From assembly GCF_018492665.1 (NCBI RefSeq), contig NZ_JAFVME010000008.1:62001-126000 (forward strand): a DNA stretch of 64,000 nucleotides, given 5' to 3'. Shown here piece after piece: positions 54,554-63,619 of this stretch; the stretch's first letter is position 1; each line of letters begins with the position of its first letter. The translations under genes were made by a program, and so were the position numbers. This DNA comes from Pedobacter sp. B4-66 (GTDB taxonomy: Bacteria; Bacteroidota; Bacteroidia; Sphingobacteriales; Sphingobacteriaceae). The notes under the pieces were generated by a model. It was not told the origin of the DNA, searched no databases, and saw nothing but the letters and a program-made list of their open reading frames with translations.

Positions 54554-55576
54554 ATGAAACCATTAACGCTCATTCTCCTATCCCTACTTATTTCTTTTAC
54601 TGTTTTATCACAAGATAAAAGTAAGGCCTCAGTGCTGATCACTGAAGGAGTTAAATTACATGATGCAGGCAAGTTTGAGGATGCCATTGCAAAGTACAAG
54701 GAAGCACTGGAACTAGAGCCAAATAATCCGACAGCCAATTATGAAATTGCCTTTTCACTTCTTAGTACTAAGAAAACCAAAGAGGCCATCACTTATCTCA
54801 ATAAATTAATTGACGGAAAGGCTCCTAATGCTGCCAGCGCTTATGACATGCTAGGCAGTATGTATGACAACGAAGGAAATACAGATAAAGCCATTGAAAC
54901 CTATAAACTTGGTATAAAAGCATACCCGCAATATCAGGGTTTGTATTACAATCTGGCAATAACATATGTACGAGCTGGAAAAAATGAAGAGGCACTGCAA
55001 CATGCGGCCAAATCCTTACAGCTTAATCCAAAACACGCAAGTAGTCACAGATTATATGCAGTAATTAATATGGCTGAGCCTGCTAATAAAATTGCTGCCC
55101 TCCTTGCCTATTGTAATTTCCTGATACTGGAAACAACTTCTGAGCGCTCAGTAAAAGCTTATCGGGATGTTAAAACAATTTTAAATCTTGGTACGCCTAA
55201 AACAGAGGGAACGAATACCATTACTATCAGTTCAAATAAAAAGAACCCTAGCTATGATGCTGCAAACCTAGCCGTTTCAATGGCATCATTTTCGCCTGGA
55301 ATTGCTAATTTATCTGAAACAGACCAACTGGAGCTACAACTAAAAACTATTTTAGGCATTGTAGGTGAACTTTCTGAGAAGAAAAAAGACAAGGATTTTT
55401 TCTGGACTTTTTATGCCGATTACTTTTATAAACTATCTAAATCGGAGTATATGCCATTAATAGCGCGCATTGTAAGCTTTACTTCCGATCAGGAAGAGAA
55501 GAAAAAATGGATAAAAGAACATGAAAAAATGCTAACAGATTATTCTGTTTGGGAATCTGCAACTCCACACAATTGA
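54554..55576 (+). CDS. Exported TPR-repeat protein
   Basis: A 340-residue protein with signal peptide (LILLSLLISFTVLSQ). At least four TPR units are visible from about residue 25 to 165, e.g. GVKLHDAGKFEDAIAKYKEA, MLGSMYDNEGNTDKAIETY and NLAITYVRAGKNEEALQHA. The C-terminal half has no recognised domain. Probably a periplasmic scaffold; function unknown. It is convergent with the SDR gene. Confidence 0.88.
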   Translation: MKPLTLILLSLLISFTVLSQDKSKASVLITEGVKLHDAGKFEDAIAKYKEALELEPNNPTANYEIAFSLLSTKKTKEAITYLNKLIDGKAPNAASAYDMLGSMYDNEGNTDKAIETYKLGIKAYPQYQGLYYNLAITYVRAGKNEEALQHAAKSLQLNPKHASSHRLYAVINMAEPANKIAALLAYCNFLILETTSERSVKAYRDVKTILNLGTPKTEGTNTITISSNKKNPSYDAANLAVSMASFSPGIANLSETDQLELQLKTILGIVGELSEKKKDKDFFWTFYADYFYKLSKSEYMPLIARIVSFTSDQEEKKKWIKEHEKMLTDYSVWESATPHN

Positions 55577-55583
55577 TAATTGT

Positions 55584-56249
55584 TTAGCTGCTAGCCAATA
55601 CCTTAATGTCTGACACCTCCAATATCGGCTTAGGATAACCTTTTAGTGCGCTATTAATCATAGCCTGCCCTACTTCACGCAAAGTACTTACGCGTCCGGG
55701 CATTAATAAGCGTAACAAAGGATACAGTGAAGCTATAGCTTTATAAAAGCCCTTAACATTTATTTGTCCTTCGGTTGGTTTCATAAAGGCCGGTCTAAAA
55801 TTATACACCTTTTTAAATGGAAGCTTCATTAAAGCATTCTCAGTTCTACCTTTTACCCGTGCCCACATAATTCTTCCTTTTTCAGAGCTATCGGTATGGC
55901 TTCCTGATATGTGACCAAAAACCATTTGAGGATTAAGTTCTGCCAGCTTATTAGCAAAATTCATGGCTGTATCATAAGTAATATGTGTATACTCTGATTC
56001 ATTGAGCCCATTTGAACTTATACCAGCGCAGTAAAAGCAGGCATCGTAGCCAATTAACTGATCTTGTATACTATCTAAATTAAAAAAGTCTGGTACAATG
56101 CATTCCTTCAATTTAGGATGTTTAGCACCGGCATAGGCCTTCCTACTAACCGATAAAACTTCCTTTATCTGAGGATTTGACAAGCATTCTAACAGTACTC
56201 CTTCTCCTACCATCCCTGTAGCTCCGGTAATGATCACCTTAATTTCCAT
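55584..56249 (-). CDS. NAD(P)-binding atypical SDR / epimerase-like protein
   Basis: A 221-residue Rossmann-fold protein. The dinucleotide site is TGATGMVGEGVLLECL (about residues 8-23). The catalytic Tyr-x-x-x-Lys of classical SDRs is not evident, so it belongs to the atypical (HTATIP2/YwnB-like) group. C-terminal KVYNFRPAFMKPTEGQ is typical of that set. Substrate unknown. Confidence 0.85.
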   Translation of the reverse strand: MEIKVIITGATGMVGEGVLLECLSNPQIKEVLSVSRKAYAGAKHPKLKECIVPDFFNLDSIQDQLIGYDACFYCAGISSNGLNESEYTHITYDTAMNFANKLAELNPQMVFGHISGSHTDSSEKGRIMWARVKGRTENALMKLPFKKVYNFRPAFMKPTEGQINVKGFYKAIASLYPLLRLLMPGRVSTLREVGQAMINSALKGYPKPILEVSDIKVLASS

Positions 56250-56468
56250 ATAGCTAATAATTTAGGCCAACACAAAACTTTGGCTCTTTGATTATAAAAG
56301 TAGCAACATTAATGAGATTAAACACCATTCAAACTTCTGATATATTCTAACGCCTTATGCTGATATCAGATCCCATTTTAACATTCTTTAACATACTTTA
56401 ACACTCCTAAAAAACCTAGCTTTCAATGTTTTACTTATTTTTACTATTAAGTTAATTACCCTCAAACC

Positions 56469-59462
56469 ATGAACCTATACCAAAAAACCAACAATCTTGT
56501 AGGATTTCTGCTTTTTCTTTTCGCAGGTGTTGTCTACTGGCTCACTATGGAACCGACCGTAAGTTTTTGGGACTGCGGAGAATTCATTACCGCAGCCGAT
56601 AAATTACAGGTAGGCCACCAACCAGGAGCTCCACTATTTCTTATGATTGGCAAGTTATTCTCATTACTCGCCGCTGGCAATACTGCAAAAGTCGCCTACT
56701 GGATTAACTTTAGCTCGGTAGTTGCCAGTGCAGCCACCGTAATGTTTCTGTACTGGACTATCACCTTAATAGCCAGTAAACTTTATAAACAAGAAAAAAC
56801 CAAAGCAGATATGCTTACCATCATTGCAACGGGTGTTGTAGGCGCATTGGCATTTACTTTCTCTGATACCTTTTGGTTCTCGGCTGTAGAAGCTGAAGTT
56901 TACTCGCTTTCCATGTTATTTACCGCTCTTGTATTTTGGGCAATTTTAAAATGGGAACAGAATACCGACGACCGCTGGTTAGTGCTGATAGCTTTCGTAA
57001 TCGGCTTATCTATAGGCGTTCACCTATTAAGCTTATTAGCAATTCCGGCAGTAGTGCTTGTTTATTACTTCAAAAAAACGGAAAAACCGACCACATTTGG
57101 CATCATCAAGGCAATTGGGGTTGCCGGTGTTATATGGGTAGTGGTTCAGTTTGTGATTATCCAATATTTTGTCCTTTTTGCTGCTAAGTTCGACTTACTA
57201 TTTGTAAACACACTAGGTTTTGGGTTTGGCTATGGCGCAATGACATTTTTGTTCCTTTTAGCTGGCAGTATTACTTACGCCATCTATTACTCCATTAAAC
57301 ATAAAAAGTACAATCTTAATCTGGCAATGATATGTCTTACGTTTGTGCTATTTGGCTTTAGCTCTTACTTTTTAATTCTAATAAGGGCAGATGCGAAACC
57401 AAGTTTAAACCTTTCCAACCCGGATAATACTTTTGCATTATATGGCTATTTAGGTCGTACAAATTATGAGAAAACACCCCTTTTATACGGACAAACTTTT
57501 GATGCCAAGCAAATTGACGGAAAGGATACCTTTACCAAATACAGAAAAGGAAAGGACAAATATGAGGTTTCTGGAAAAGGTGTTGACATTGAATACGACA
57601 AAAACTTATTCTTCCCAAGAACATACAGCGACAAACCAGATCATATCAACTTTTACAAGCAATGGCTAAACCTTGCTGACGGAGAAACTCCTTCTTTTGC
57701 CCAAAATTTAAAGTTCTTTACTTCATATCAGATGGGCTTTATGTACTGGCGCTATTTTTTCTGGAATTTTGTTGGTCGACAAAATGATAACCAGGGCCAA
57801 GGAGGTTACAGCGAAGGAAACTGGATATCAGGCATTAAACCACTGGATGCGGCAAGATTGGGAAGTCAGACTAACCTGCCACCGACTATTGTAGCAAATG
57901 AAGGGTTTAACAGATTTTACGGTTTACCTTTAATATTAGGTATTGCAGGGCTATTATTTTTATATCGCCGAAACAGAAACGACGCTTTAATTATTACAAC
58001 CTTGTTCTTGTTTACCGGACTGGCTATTATTGTTTATTTAAATCAGGATCCCAGACAGGTTAGAGAAAGAGATTACGCTTATGTAGGTTCCTTTTATGCC
58101 TTCGCCATCTTTATTGGCTTTGGGGTATTTGCTATTAGAGAATGGTTGTCTCGCTTTAATGCGCCTAAACTAAGCCTTATTGTAGCCTCTCTAATCGGTT
58201 TATTGGCAGCTCCCGCAATTATGGGCTTTCAAGGCTGGGGTGATCATGATCGCTCTGGAAAAACGACAGCACTAGACTGGGCCAAAAATTACCTGAACTC
58301 TTGTGCACCAAACGCTATCCTATTTGTTACTGCCGACAACGACACGTTCCCATTGTGGTATGCTCAGGAGGTTGAAGGCATCCGTACAGACATTCGAGTG
58401 GTAAACATTCAATACCTTTCTGATGATGCTTATATTAATCAGATGAAGTTAAAACTGCATAAATCTGCTCCATTGCCTATTACAATGCCTACAGAGAAAT
58501 ATGTAAATGGGGTTAGAGATTACATGTATTATAATGATTACGGCTTTAAAGACAGTGTTGAATTAAAGGATCTTATAGCAGTTTTAACTTCCGATGAAAA
58601 GGCTGATCAATTACAATTAACGGATGGGACCTATATGAATTTCATCCCTACCAAAAACTTTAAGCTAACTGTAAATACTGATCAGCTTATAAAAACCGGC
58701 ACCATTTCAGCTAAGGATAAAGACAAAGTTACCCCACAAATGGAGTGGAACTACAATAAGAATATCATGTTTAAATCTGATCTGGCCTTATTGGATATCC
58801 TTGCTAATAACAATTGGGAAAGGCCAATATATTTTGAGTCTAATGTATCTGAGGATACTTATGTTGGGCTAGGTAAATACTTATATCTTGAGGGCTATGC
58901 ACTTCGTTTGCTTCCTTTTAAAACGGATCCTAAAGATACCCGCGATAAAATGGAGAAAACCAATAGCGATGCCATGTATGATAACATGATGAACCGATTT
59001 GATTTAAAAGGTTTCAAAACTGCTAAATATATGGATCCTGAAAGCAGAAGGGTTGCTCAGGGTACATGGAGTATATCAAACTCGCTCACTACTAACCTCT
59101 TTATGGAAGGCAAAACGACTCAGGCACATAAACTTTTAACAAAGAGCATCAAAGATATTCCTTTGAAAAACTATTCAATTGATGATACGATAAACAGGTA
59201 TCAAACCATACAGAATATGTATGCTTTAAGTGAAACTAAAGCTGCCAATGCATTGACAGCTGAAACGCTTGAATTTTTGGACAAAGAACTGACGTACATA
59301 GCTTCTTTAGAACCTGAACGCTATAATTCTTATGGCAGAGATATTCAGTTAGGGATGTATGTTTTAAATAATCTTCACAAAATTTCGGCTGGTTATAAGC
59401 AAACTGAATTGAGTGATAAAATCGCCAAAAAGTTTGAAGAGCTGCAAGCGAAGTTTGGTTAA
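56469..59462 (+). CDS. DUF2723 integral membrane protein (TMEM260-like O-mannosyltransferase family)
   Basis: A 997-residue protein. The N-terminal half has about ten or more transmembrane helices with the DUF2723 signature EPTVSFWDCGEFITAADKLQVGHQPGAPLF (the D-C-G-E residues lie near 35-38). The C-terminal 430 residues are soluble, with Rossmann-like motifs (AILFVTADNDTFPLWYAQE). DUF2723 is homologous to human TMEM260, a protein O-mannosyltransferase of the GT-C fold; in Bacteroidota the family is widespread and its acceptors are not defined. A polyprenol-phosphate-mannose synthase-like gene lies at 31674. A terminator follows. Confidence 0.88.
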   Translation: MNLYQKTNNLVGFLLFLFAGVVYWLTMEPTVSFWDCGEFITAADKLQVGHQPGAPLFLMIGKLFSLLAAGNTAKVAYWINFSSVVASAATVMFLYWTITLIASKLYKQEKTKADMLTIIATGVVGALAFTFSDTFWFSAVEAEVYSLSMLFTALVFWAILKWEQNTDDRWLVLIAFVIGLSIGVHLLSLLAIPAVVLVYYFKKTEKPTTFGIIKAIGVAGVIWVVVQFVIIQYFVLFAAKFDLLFVNTLGFGFGYGAMTFLFLLAGSITYAIYYSIKHKKYNLNLAMICLTFVLFGFSSYFLILIRADAKPSLNLSNPDNTFALYGYLGRTNYEKTPLLYGQTFDAKQIDGKDTFTKYRKGKDKYEVSGKGVDIEYDKNLFFPRTYSDKPDHINFYKQWLNLADGETPSFAQNLKFFTSYQMGFMYWRYFFWNFVGRQNDNQGQGGYSEGNWISGIKPLDAARLGSQTNLPPTIVANEGFNRFYGLPLILGIAGLLFLYRRNRNDALIITTLFLFTGLAIIVYLNQDPRQVRERDYAYVGSFYAFAIFIGFGVFAIREWLSRFNAPKLSLIVASLIGLLAAPAIMGFQGWGDHDRSGKTTALDWAKNYLNSCAPNAILFVTADNDTFPLWYAQEVEGIRTDIRVVNIQYLSDDAYINQMKLKLHKSAPLPITMPTEKYVNGVRDYMYYNDYGFKDSVELKDLIAVLTSDEKADQLQLTDGTYMNFIPTKNFKLTVNTDQLIKTGTISAKDKDKVTPQMEWNYNKNIMFKSDLALLDILANNNWERPIYFESNVSEDTYVGLGKYLYLEGYALRLLPFKTDPKDTRDKMEKTNSDAMYDNMMNRFDLKGFKTAKYMDPESRRVAQGTWSISNSLTTNLFMEGKTTQAHKLLTKSIKDIPLKNYSIDDTINRYQTIQNMYALSETKAANALTAETLEFLDKELTYIASLEPERYNSYGRDIQLGMYVLNNLHKISAGYKQTELSDKIAKKFEELQAKFG

Positions 59463-59466
59463 TATG

Positions 59467-59497
59467 ACAAAAGGGGCTTAAAGCCCCTTTTGTTGTT
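59467..59497 (+). terminator. Strong terminator after DUF2723 gene
   Basis: ACAAAAGGGGCTT (59467-59479) is followed after one base by its complement (59481-59493), then T-rich DNA. It can also act for the convergent peroxiredoxin gene. Confidence 0.9.
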
Positions 59498-59518
59498 TAT
59501 CAATTTATCAAACTACCC

Positions 59519-60154
59519 TTATTTATTAGGTTGAGGTGTAGTTCTTAAATAAGGTTTAATCACTTTATGTCCTTTAGGGAATCTTGCAGGAATGTCTTCA
59601 GTTTTAATACTGTTCATTACCACAACATCTTGTCCATCTTCCCAATCAGCAGGCGTTGCAACACTATAATTAGCGGTAAGTTGCAATGAATCGATAACCC
59701 TTAGTACTTCGTTAAAGTTACGTCCTGTTGATGCAGGATAAGTCAACATCAATTTAACTTTTTTATCAGGTGAGATTACGAATAATGAACGTACAGTTAA
59801 GGTTTCAGAGGCATTCGGGTGAATCATATCATATAAATCCGCAATTTTCTTATCCTCATCAGCTATAATAGGAAACTCTACATTTGTATTTTGAGTTTCA
59901 TTGATATCTTTAATCCAGCCTTTATGAGACTCAGCAGAATCAACGCTAAGCGCCAAAACTTTAACATTTCTTTTCTCGAATTCACCTTTTAAAGATGCAG
60001 TGCGACCAAGTTCTGTGGTACATACCGGGGTATAATCTGCAGGGTGAGAAAATAAAACTCCCCAGCTATCTCCTAGGAATTCATAAAAATCGATATCTCC
60101 AATAGATGTTTCTGCTTTAAAATTGGGAGCTGCGTCCCCTATTCTTAAACTCAT
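59519..60154 (-). CDS. 1-Cys peroxiredoxin (Prx6 type)
   Basis: A 211-residue thiol peroxidase. The peroxidatic Cys is in HPADYTPVCTTELGR (about residue 46), with the downstream SLFVISPDKKVKLMLTYPASTGRN typical of the Prx6 subgroup. No resolving Cys of the 2-Cys type is seen. It reduces H2O2 and organic peroxides. It is 51 bases downstream of the DUF72 gene on the same strand. Confidence 0.92.
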   Translation of the reverse strand: MSLRIGDAAPNFKAETSIGDIDFYEFLGDSWGVLFSHPADYTPVCTTELGRTASLKGEFEKRNVKVLALSVDSAESHKGWIKDINETQNTNVEFPIIADEDKKIADLYDMIHPNASETLTVRSLFVISPDKKVKLMLTYPASTGRNFNEVLRVIDSLQLTANYSVATPADWEDGQDVVVMNSIKTEDIPARFPKGHKVIKPYLRTTPQPNK

Positions 60155-60205
60155 AATTATATATTTTAGTAGTAAATATTAATGTCTACAAGTTAAATAT
60201 ACTAT

Positions 60206-61132
60206 TTAAAATAATTCTCCTGTTTTTGTAATAAAATTAATATCTGCGATCTTACTTCCTAAGTGTTTGTTGAATTGTTTAATCGTGTAATCGGCCAAAA
60301 TTGGAGTATCTTTTTCATCGTGTTGATGCAGAAAGAAATATACTTTTTCTAGCCCTTTATTTAGCCATTCTTTAATTCTTACCACCCAATCGTCGATCCT
60401 TGCAAAATCTGAATCCTGATGTGCTGATCCATTTCCAACAAAGCGAATAAATATTTCGGGGATAGTTAATTCCATATGTAAACAGTCTCTTCTACCACTT
60501 GCATCAGTTATTACAGCTCCTTTATTTAGTTTAGCAAACATATCAAACACTTGATTTCTGTTGGTCTCATCTAAAAACCAACCTTCGTGCCTTAACTCTA
60601 CAAAAACAGCTAGATCTGTAGGCAGATATTTTAGATATTCTTCTAGAATGGGAAGACTTTTAGGTGTAAAGTTATCTCCTAATTGCAAAAAGCACGGACC
60701 TAGAAACTGACCGAACTCAGAAATACTTGCGAGAAAAAGATCTGTAGGCACTTCTGCGTCTTTTAGTCTTTTGATATGACTGATTGTTCTGGAGAATTTA
60801 GGACAGAAAATAAAACTGTTACTGGAATTGTCCTCAGCTTTTGCTTTCCATTTCTTAATTAGTTCCGCATTTGGAATGCTGTAAAAAACCGCATTTAGTT
60901 CAATAGAATTAAAGTGTTTTACATATTGATCCAGAAAGTCGGCCTCTTTAGTTTTTGGCGGATAGATCATATTCAACCATTCTTTTCTACCCCATTTGGC
61001 ACAACCAACGTAAAACTGAGGGCTTTTAGCCGGTTTACCTTTCGCCAGTGTTTTCGAAGTTTGTATGCCATCTTGTGGCAATGTAAAATCTACATCTTTT
61101 ATCTGGCTGTCTGCTACCTTTCCGAAATCCAT
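60206..61132 (-). CDS. DUF72 family protein
   Basis: A 308-residue protein from ATG 61132 (an upstream TTG would add six residues). DUF72 features: FYVGCAKWGRKEWLNMIYPP near residues 41-60, NSIELNAVFYSIP near 85 and FVELRHEGWF near 190. The fold is a TIM barrel; no activity is established. Divergent from the DUF486 gene. It has no signal peptide. Confidence 0.88.
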   Translation of the reverse strand: MDFGKVADSQIKDVDFTLPQDGIQTSKTLAKGKPAKSPQFYVGCAKWGRKEWLNMIYPPKTKEADFLDQYVKHFNSIELNAVFYSIPNAELIKKWKAKAEDNSSNSFIFCPKFSRTISHIKRLKDAEVPTDLFLASISEFGQFLGPCFLQLGDNFTPKSLPILEEYLKYLPTDLAVFVELRHEGWFLDETNRNQVFDMFAKLNKGAVITDASGRRDCLHMELTIPEIFIRFVGNGSAHQDSDFARIDDWVVRIKEWLNKGLEKVYFFLHQHDEKDTPILADYTIKQFNKHLGSKIADINFITKTGELF

Positions 61133-61224
61133 ATTTAAAGCTTTATACAAAACAAAGCCTTGAAGATAGAGAATGTTTACTCCTAAATCTATAATTTTAA
61201 ATCAAATCTTAACAAATAACATCT

Positions 61225-61593
61225 ATGAAATATTTTTATACCATAGGCCTGCTTATACTATCTAATAGTTTCATGACACTTGCCTGGTATGGTCATTTAA
61301 AGTTCTTTCCAAAAAACTCCGCCTATTCCTCGTCATTGTGGACAATCATTTTATTGAGCTGGGCAATTGCCTTTTTTGAATACTGCTTTCAGGTACCAGC
61401 AAATCGTATTGGCTCTTCTGAATTGGGAGGGCCCTTTTCACTTATGCAATTGAAAGTGCTACAAGAGGTAATTACACTAATTGTTTTTGTTATTTTCTCA
61501 AGCTTGGTGTTTAAAAATGTGAGTTTAAATTATAATCACCTTATAGGGTTTAGCTTACTGATTGGAGCTGTTTACTTTATTTTCAGGGCATAA
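61225..61593 (+). CDS. DUF486 (DMT-like) small membrane protein
   Basis: A 122-residue protein with four hydrophobic helices. The pattern LSNSFMTLAWYGHLKF, SWAIAFFEYCFQVPANRIG and LKVLQEVITLIVFVIF is the DUF486 signature, a short relative of the DMT transporter superfamily. Function unknown; transport of a small solute is a guess by superfamily. Two hairpins follow. Confidence 0.92.
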   Translation: MKYFYTIGLLILSNSFMTLAWYGHLKFFPKNSAYSSSLWTIILLSWAIAFFEYCFQVPANRIGSSELGGPFSLMQLKVLQEVITLIVFVIFSSLVFKNVSLNYNHLIGFSLLIGAVYFIFRA

Positions 61594-61631
61594 TTTGTTT
61601 GCAATCGTCGTCCTCAATGTAATAGAATTAA

Positions 61632-61662
61632 AACTTGATGTTCCGCTTTGGAACATCAAGTT
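61632..61662 (+). terminator. Hairpin after DUF486 gene
   Basis: AACTTGATGTTCC (61632-61644) pairs with its complement at 61650-61662, 5-base loop. No clear T-tract. Confidence 0.55.
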
Positions 61663-61687
61663 GGAGTAGAAAGTAAAATATCTATAA

Positions 61688-61728
61688 CAATAAAGGGTCT
61701 GTATCACAATGATACAGACCCTTTATTG
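61688..61728 (-). terminator. Long hairpin between convergent genes
   Basis: A 19-bp perfect stem (61688-61706 with 61710-61728) with a 3-base loop, 25 bases after the stop of the minus-strand protease gene. Confidence 0.85.
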
Positions 61729-61752
61729 TGTGTGCTAACTATCTCTTACCTA

Positions 61753-62841
61753 TTAATTATAGCCTTTCACCATGAAAACATATTCTTGAACTTTAGAAAG
61801 TTGTTTTGATTGCTCTAATTTATATAATTGGCTTTTTCTAACTGAAGATATCTTTCCAACAACAGAATCCTGAGGGATTGAGCTTAATGCTTCCTGAAGG
61901 AACTTAGCTTTTACTGCAAATGTTGCTCCATCTGTATAACTTTCTTTAGCATTGATTATACCTATAATATTCCCATTGTTATCTAATAATGGACCACCAC
62001 TATTACCCGGATTCACGTCAAGAGAAACCTGGTAAGCTAAAGTGTCACCATTAAAACCACTTTGTGAACTTAAATATCCTTTTCCAAATACGATATCATC
62101 TTTAGGATAACCAAGGGTATAAACAGACTCTCCCATTCCAACTCTTCCTTTTTTCAATGAATAAGGTAAAGAGGCCAGTGAGAAGTTTTTATCTATAATT
62201 TTAAGAATGGCAATATCATTTGTAGGATCTTTATAGGTAATATCTACCTTATACATATCACCTTTGCTGTTCTGCACATAAATACTATCAGATTTTTCAA
62301 TTACATGGTAACTTGTTAATATATAACCATTAGACGAAATGGCAAAACCGGTTCCACCAAATTTAACAGGTTTCACTGCAGCCTTTGTAGTCTGACTTGA
62401 TTTTACTTCTCTTATTAAGTTACTAGTAGAACTTTTAAGCTTACTAAGCTCTGCGCTCATCTGTTTGTAGCTTCCTGTCTGCTCTGTAGTTTGTTGTATA
62501 GAGTAAATAGTAACTACTGTTAATAATATAAAAGAGGCAGCCACGGCAATCGCAGATTTGTTTTTGCGCCACAGATTAACAATGAACGAAGGGTGAGGCC
62601 CAAGCTTTTTGCTCAATGCATCAACATCGATCTGATCATGTGCATGATCCATCTTGTTTTTCAAATCAAGATTTGAAGCATAATCTTTCAATGAATCCAG
62701 AAAAACCTTATGGGCAACAACTTTATGATCAACAGTTGGATCATTTAAGCGTAATTGCTCAAAAGCGGTAGCTTCTGCTTCAGAAAGTTTACCATTTAGG
62801 TAATCTTCAATTATACCCTCTAACTCTATTTCGTTCCTCAT
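61753..62841 (-). CDS. Anti-sigma-like membrane protein fused to trypsin-like protease
   Basis: A 362-residue protein with three parts. Residues 1-92 are cytoplasmic, helical and start with IEDYLNGKLSEAEATAFEQL, the pattern of Bacteroidota anti-sigma factors. Residues about 96-115 form one membrane helix (SAIAVAASFILLTVVTIYSI). After a Ser/Lys linker, residues 158-325 form an HtrA/trypsin-like serine protease with an intact triad: His179 (TSYHVIE), Asp209 (PTNDIAIL), Ser281 (NPGNSGGPL). No PDZ domain follows. It begins one base after the stop of the ECF sigma gene, so it is most likely the sigma regulator. The protease would face the periplasm. That it senses a signal and controls sigma release is inference. 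Confidence 0.88.
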   Translation of the reverse strand: MRNEIELEGIIEDYLNGKLSEAEATAFEQLRLNDPTVDHKVVAHKVFLDSLKDYASNLDLKNKMDHAHDQIDVDALSKKLGPHPSFIVNLWRKNKSAIAVAASFILLTVVTIYSIQQTTEQTGSYKQMSAELSKLKSSTSNLIREVKSSQTTKAAVKPVKFGGTGFAISSNGYILTSYHVIEKSDSIYVQNSKGDMYKVDITYKDPTNDIAILKIIDKNFSLASLPYSLKKGRVGMGESVYTLGYPKDDIVFGKGYLSSQSGFNGDTLAYQVSLDVNPGNSGGPLLDNNGNIIGIINAKESYTDGATFAVKAKFLQEALSSIPQDSVVGKISSVRKSQLYKLEQSKQLSKVQEYVFMVKGYN

Positions 62842-62842
62842 A

Positions 62843-63412
62843 TCACGATTGAAAAAATAATTTCTTTAACCTTTGCAAGCATTTATATTTTTGTGTTTTT
62901 GCGTTATCGGTATTTGTATACCCAAACTTTTCACAAATTTCCTGCATGGAAAGGTTGTTAATATAAAAGTCCTGAATAATGGTTTTGCAGGGTTCACCTA
63001 GGTGAAGGAGTGCTTCTTGCATTTTATCAAATTGCTTATCCTTCTCTTCGTGCTGTTCAACATCCTCATCTATCGCTATCACATCCTCAAATTCAGAGAT
63101 GTTATTTGTTTTCTTGCTTTGCTGGGCAAGTTTCTTTAACCAAATACGTCTGCAAACTGAGTATATATATGTTTTTAGTTTGCTACTTAACTCGAAATCT
63201 CCGCTCTTAATTTTATTATATAAAACAATTATGCCTTCCTGATACACATCTTTCGCATCATCTTCATCACCGTTATTATTTAAAATAAACTGCAAAACCA
63301 TCGGAAAATACCCCGTATACAATTTATTTAGCGCTTCTTCTGAGTTATTTAAGACCCCTAAAACTACCTCTCTATCTGTTGGAACTGAACTGCTTAACTT
63401 ATTACTCACCAA
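62843..63412 (-). CDS. ECF-type RNA polymerase sigma factor
   Basis: A 189-residue sigma-70 family factor. Region 2 spans about residues 25-95 (KLYTGYFPMVLQFI, DEDDAKDVYQEGIIVLYNKI, LKTYIYSVCRRIWL), region 4 about 125-185 (IIQDFYINNLSMQEICEKFGYTN, then the recognition helix KTQKYKCLQRLKKLF). An acidic linker (EDVIAIDEDVEQHEEKDK) separates them. It lies one base ahead of the anti-sigma/protease gene. The upstream region shared with a divergent lipoprotein gene holds three GTAACCCA motifs, likely targets of its own promoter recognition. Confidence 0.93.
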   Translation of the reverse strand: MVSNKLSSSVPTDREVVLGVLNNSEEALNKLYTGYFPMVLQFILNNNGDEDDAKDVYQEGIIVLYNKIKSGDFELSSKLKTYIYSVCRRIWLKKLAQQSKKTNNISEFEDVIAIDEDVEQHEEKDKQFDKMQEALLHLGEPCKTIIQDFYINNLSMQEICEKFGYTNTDNAKTQKYKCLQRLKKLFFQS

Positions 63413-63433
63413 TTAATACATTTAAACGTGAAT

Positions 63434-63442
63434 GGTAACCCA
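63434..63442 (+). promoter_or_regulatory. GGTAACCCA motif, copy 1
   Basis: Nine-base motif in the divergent region between the sigma and lipoprotein genes, plus orientation. Candidate sigma or regulator site. Confidence 0.4.
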
Positions 63443-63502
63443 ATGATAACAAAAAAAATTACTTTTTTTATTTCTTCCTTTAATACGGCAATGCTGTAAA
63501 GA

Positions 63503-63517
63503 GTAACCCAGTAACTG
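63503..63517 (+). promoter_or_regulatory. GTAACCCA motif, copy 2, with adjoining GTAAC half-site
   Basis: GTAACCCAGTAACTG: eight of nine bases of copy 1 followed at once by a second GTAAC, giving a direct-repeat site. It lies 117 bases ahead of the lipoprotein ATG. Confidence 0.4.
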
Positions 63518-63552
63518 ACCATTAAAATATTTTTTATTTTTTTTTAATTAGG

Positions 63553-63561
63553 TGGGTTACC
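63553..63561 (-). promoter_or_regulatory. GGTAACCCA motif, copy 3 (minus orientation)
   Basis: TGGGTTACC on the plus strand, exact inverse of copy 1. It points toward the sigma-factor gene, 141 bases away, and lies 59 bases ahead of the lipoprotein gene. Confidence 0.4.
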
Positions 63562-63619
63562 TTTTAGACTTTACTGTATTAATCTGTAAAATTAATTAAT
63601 TATTTAAAATAGAATTAGA

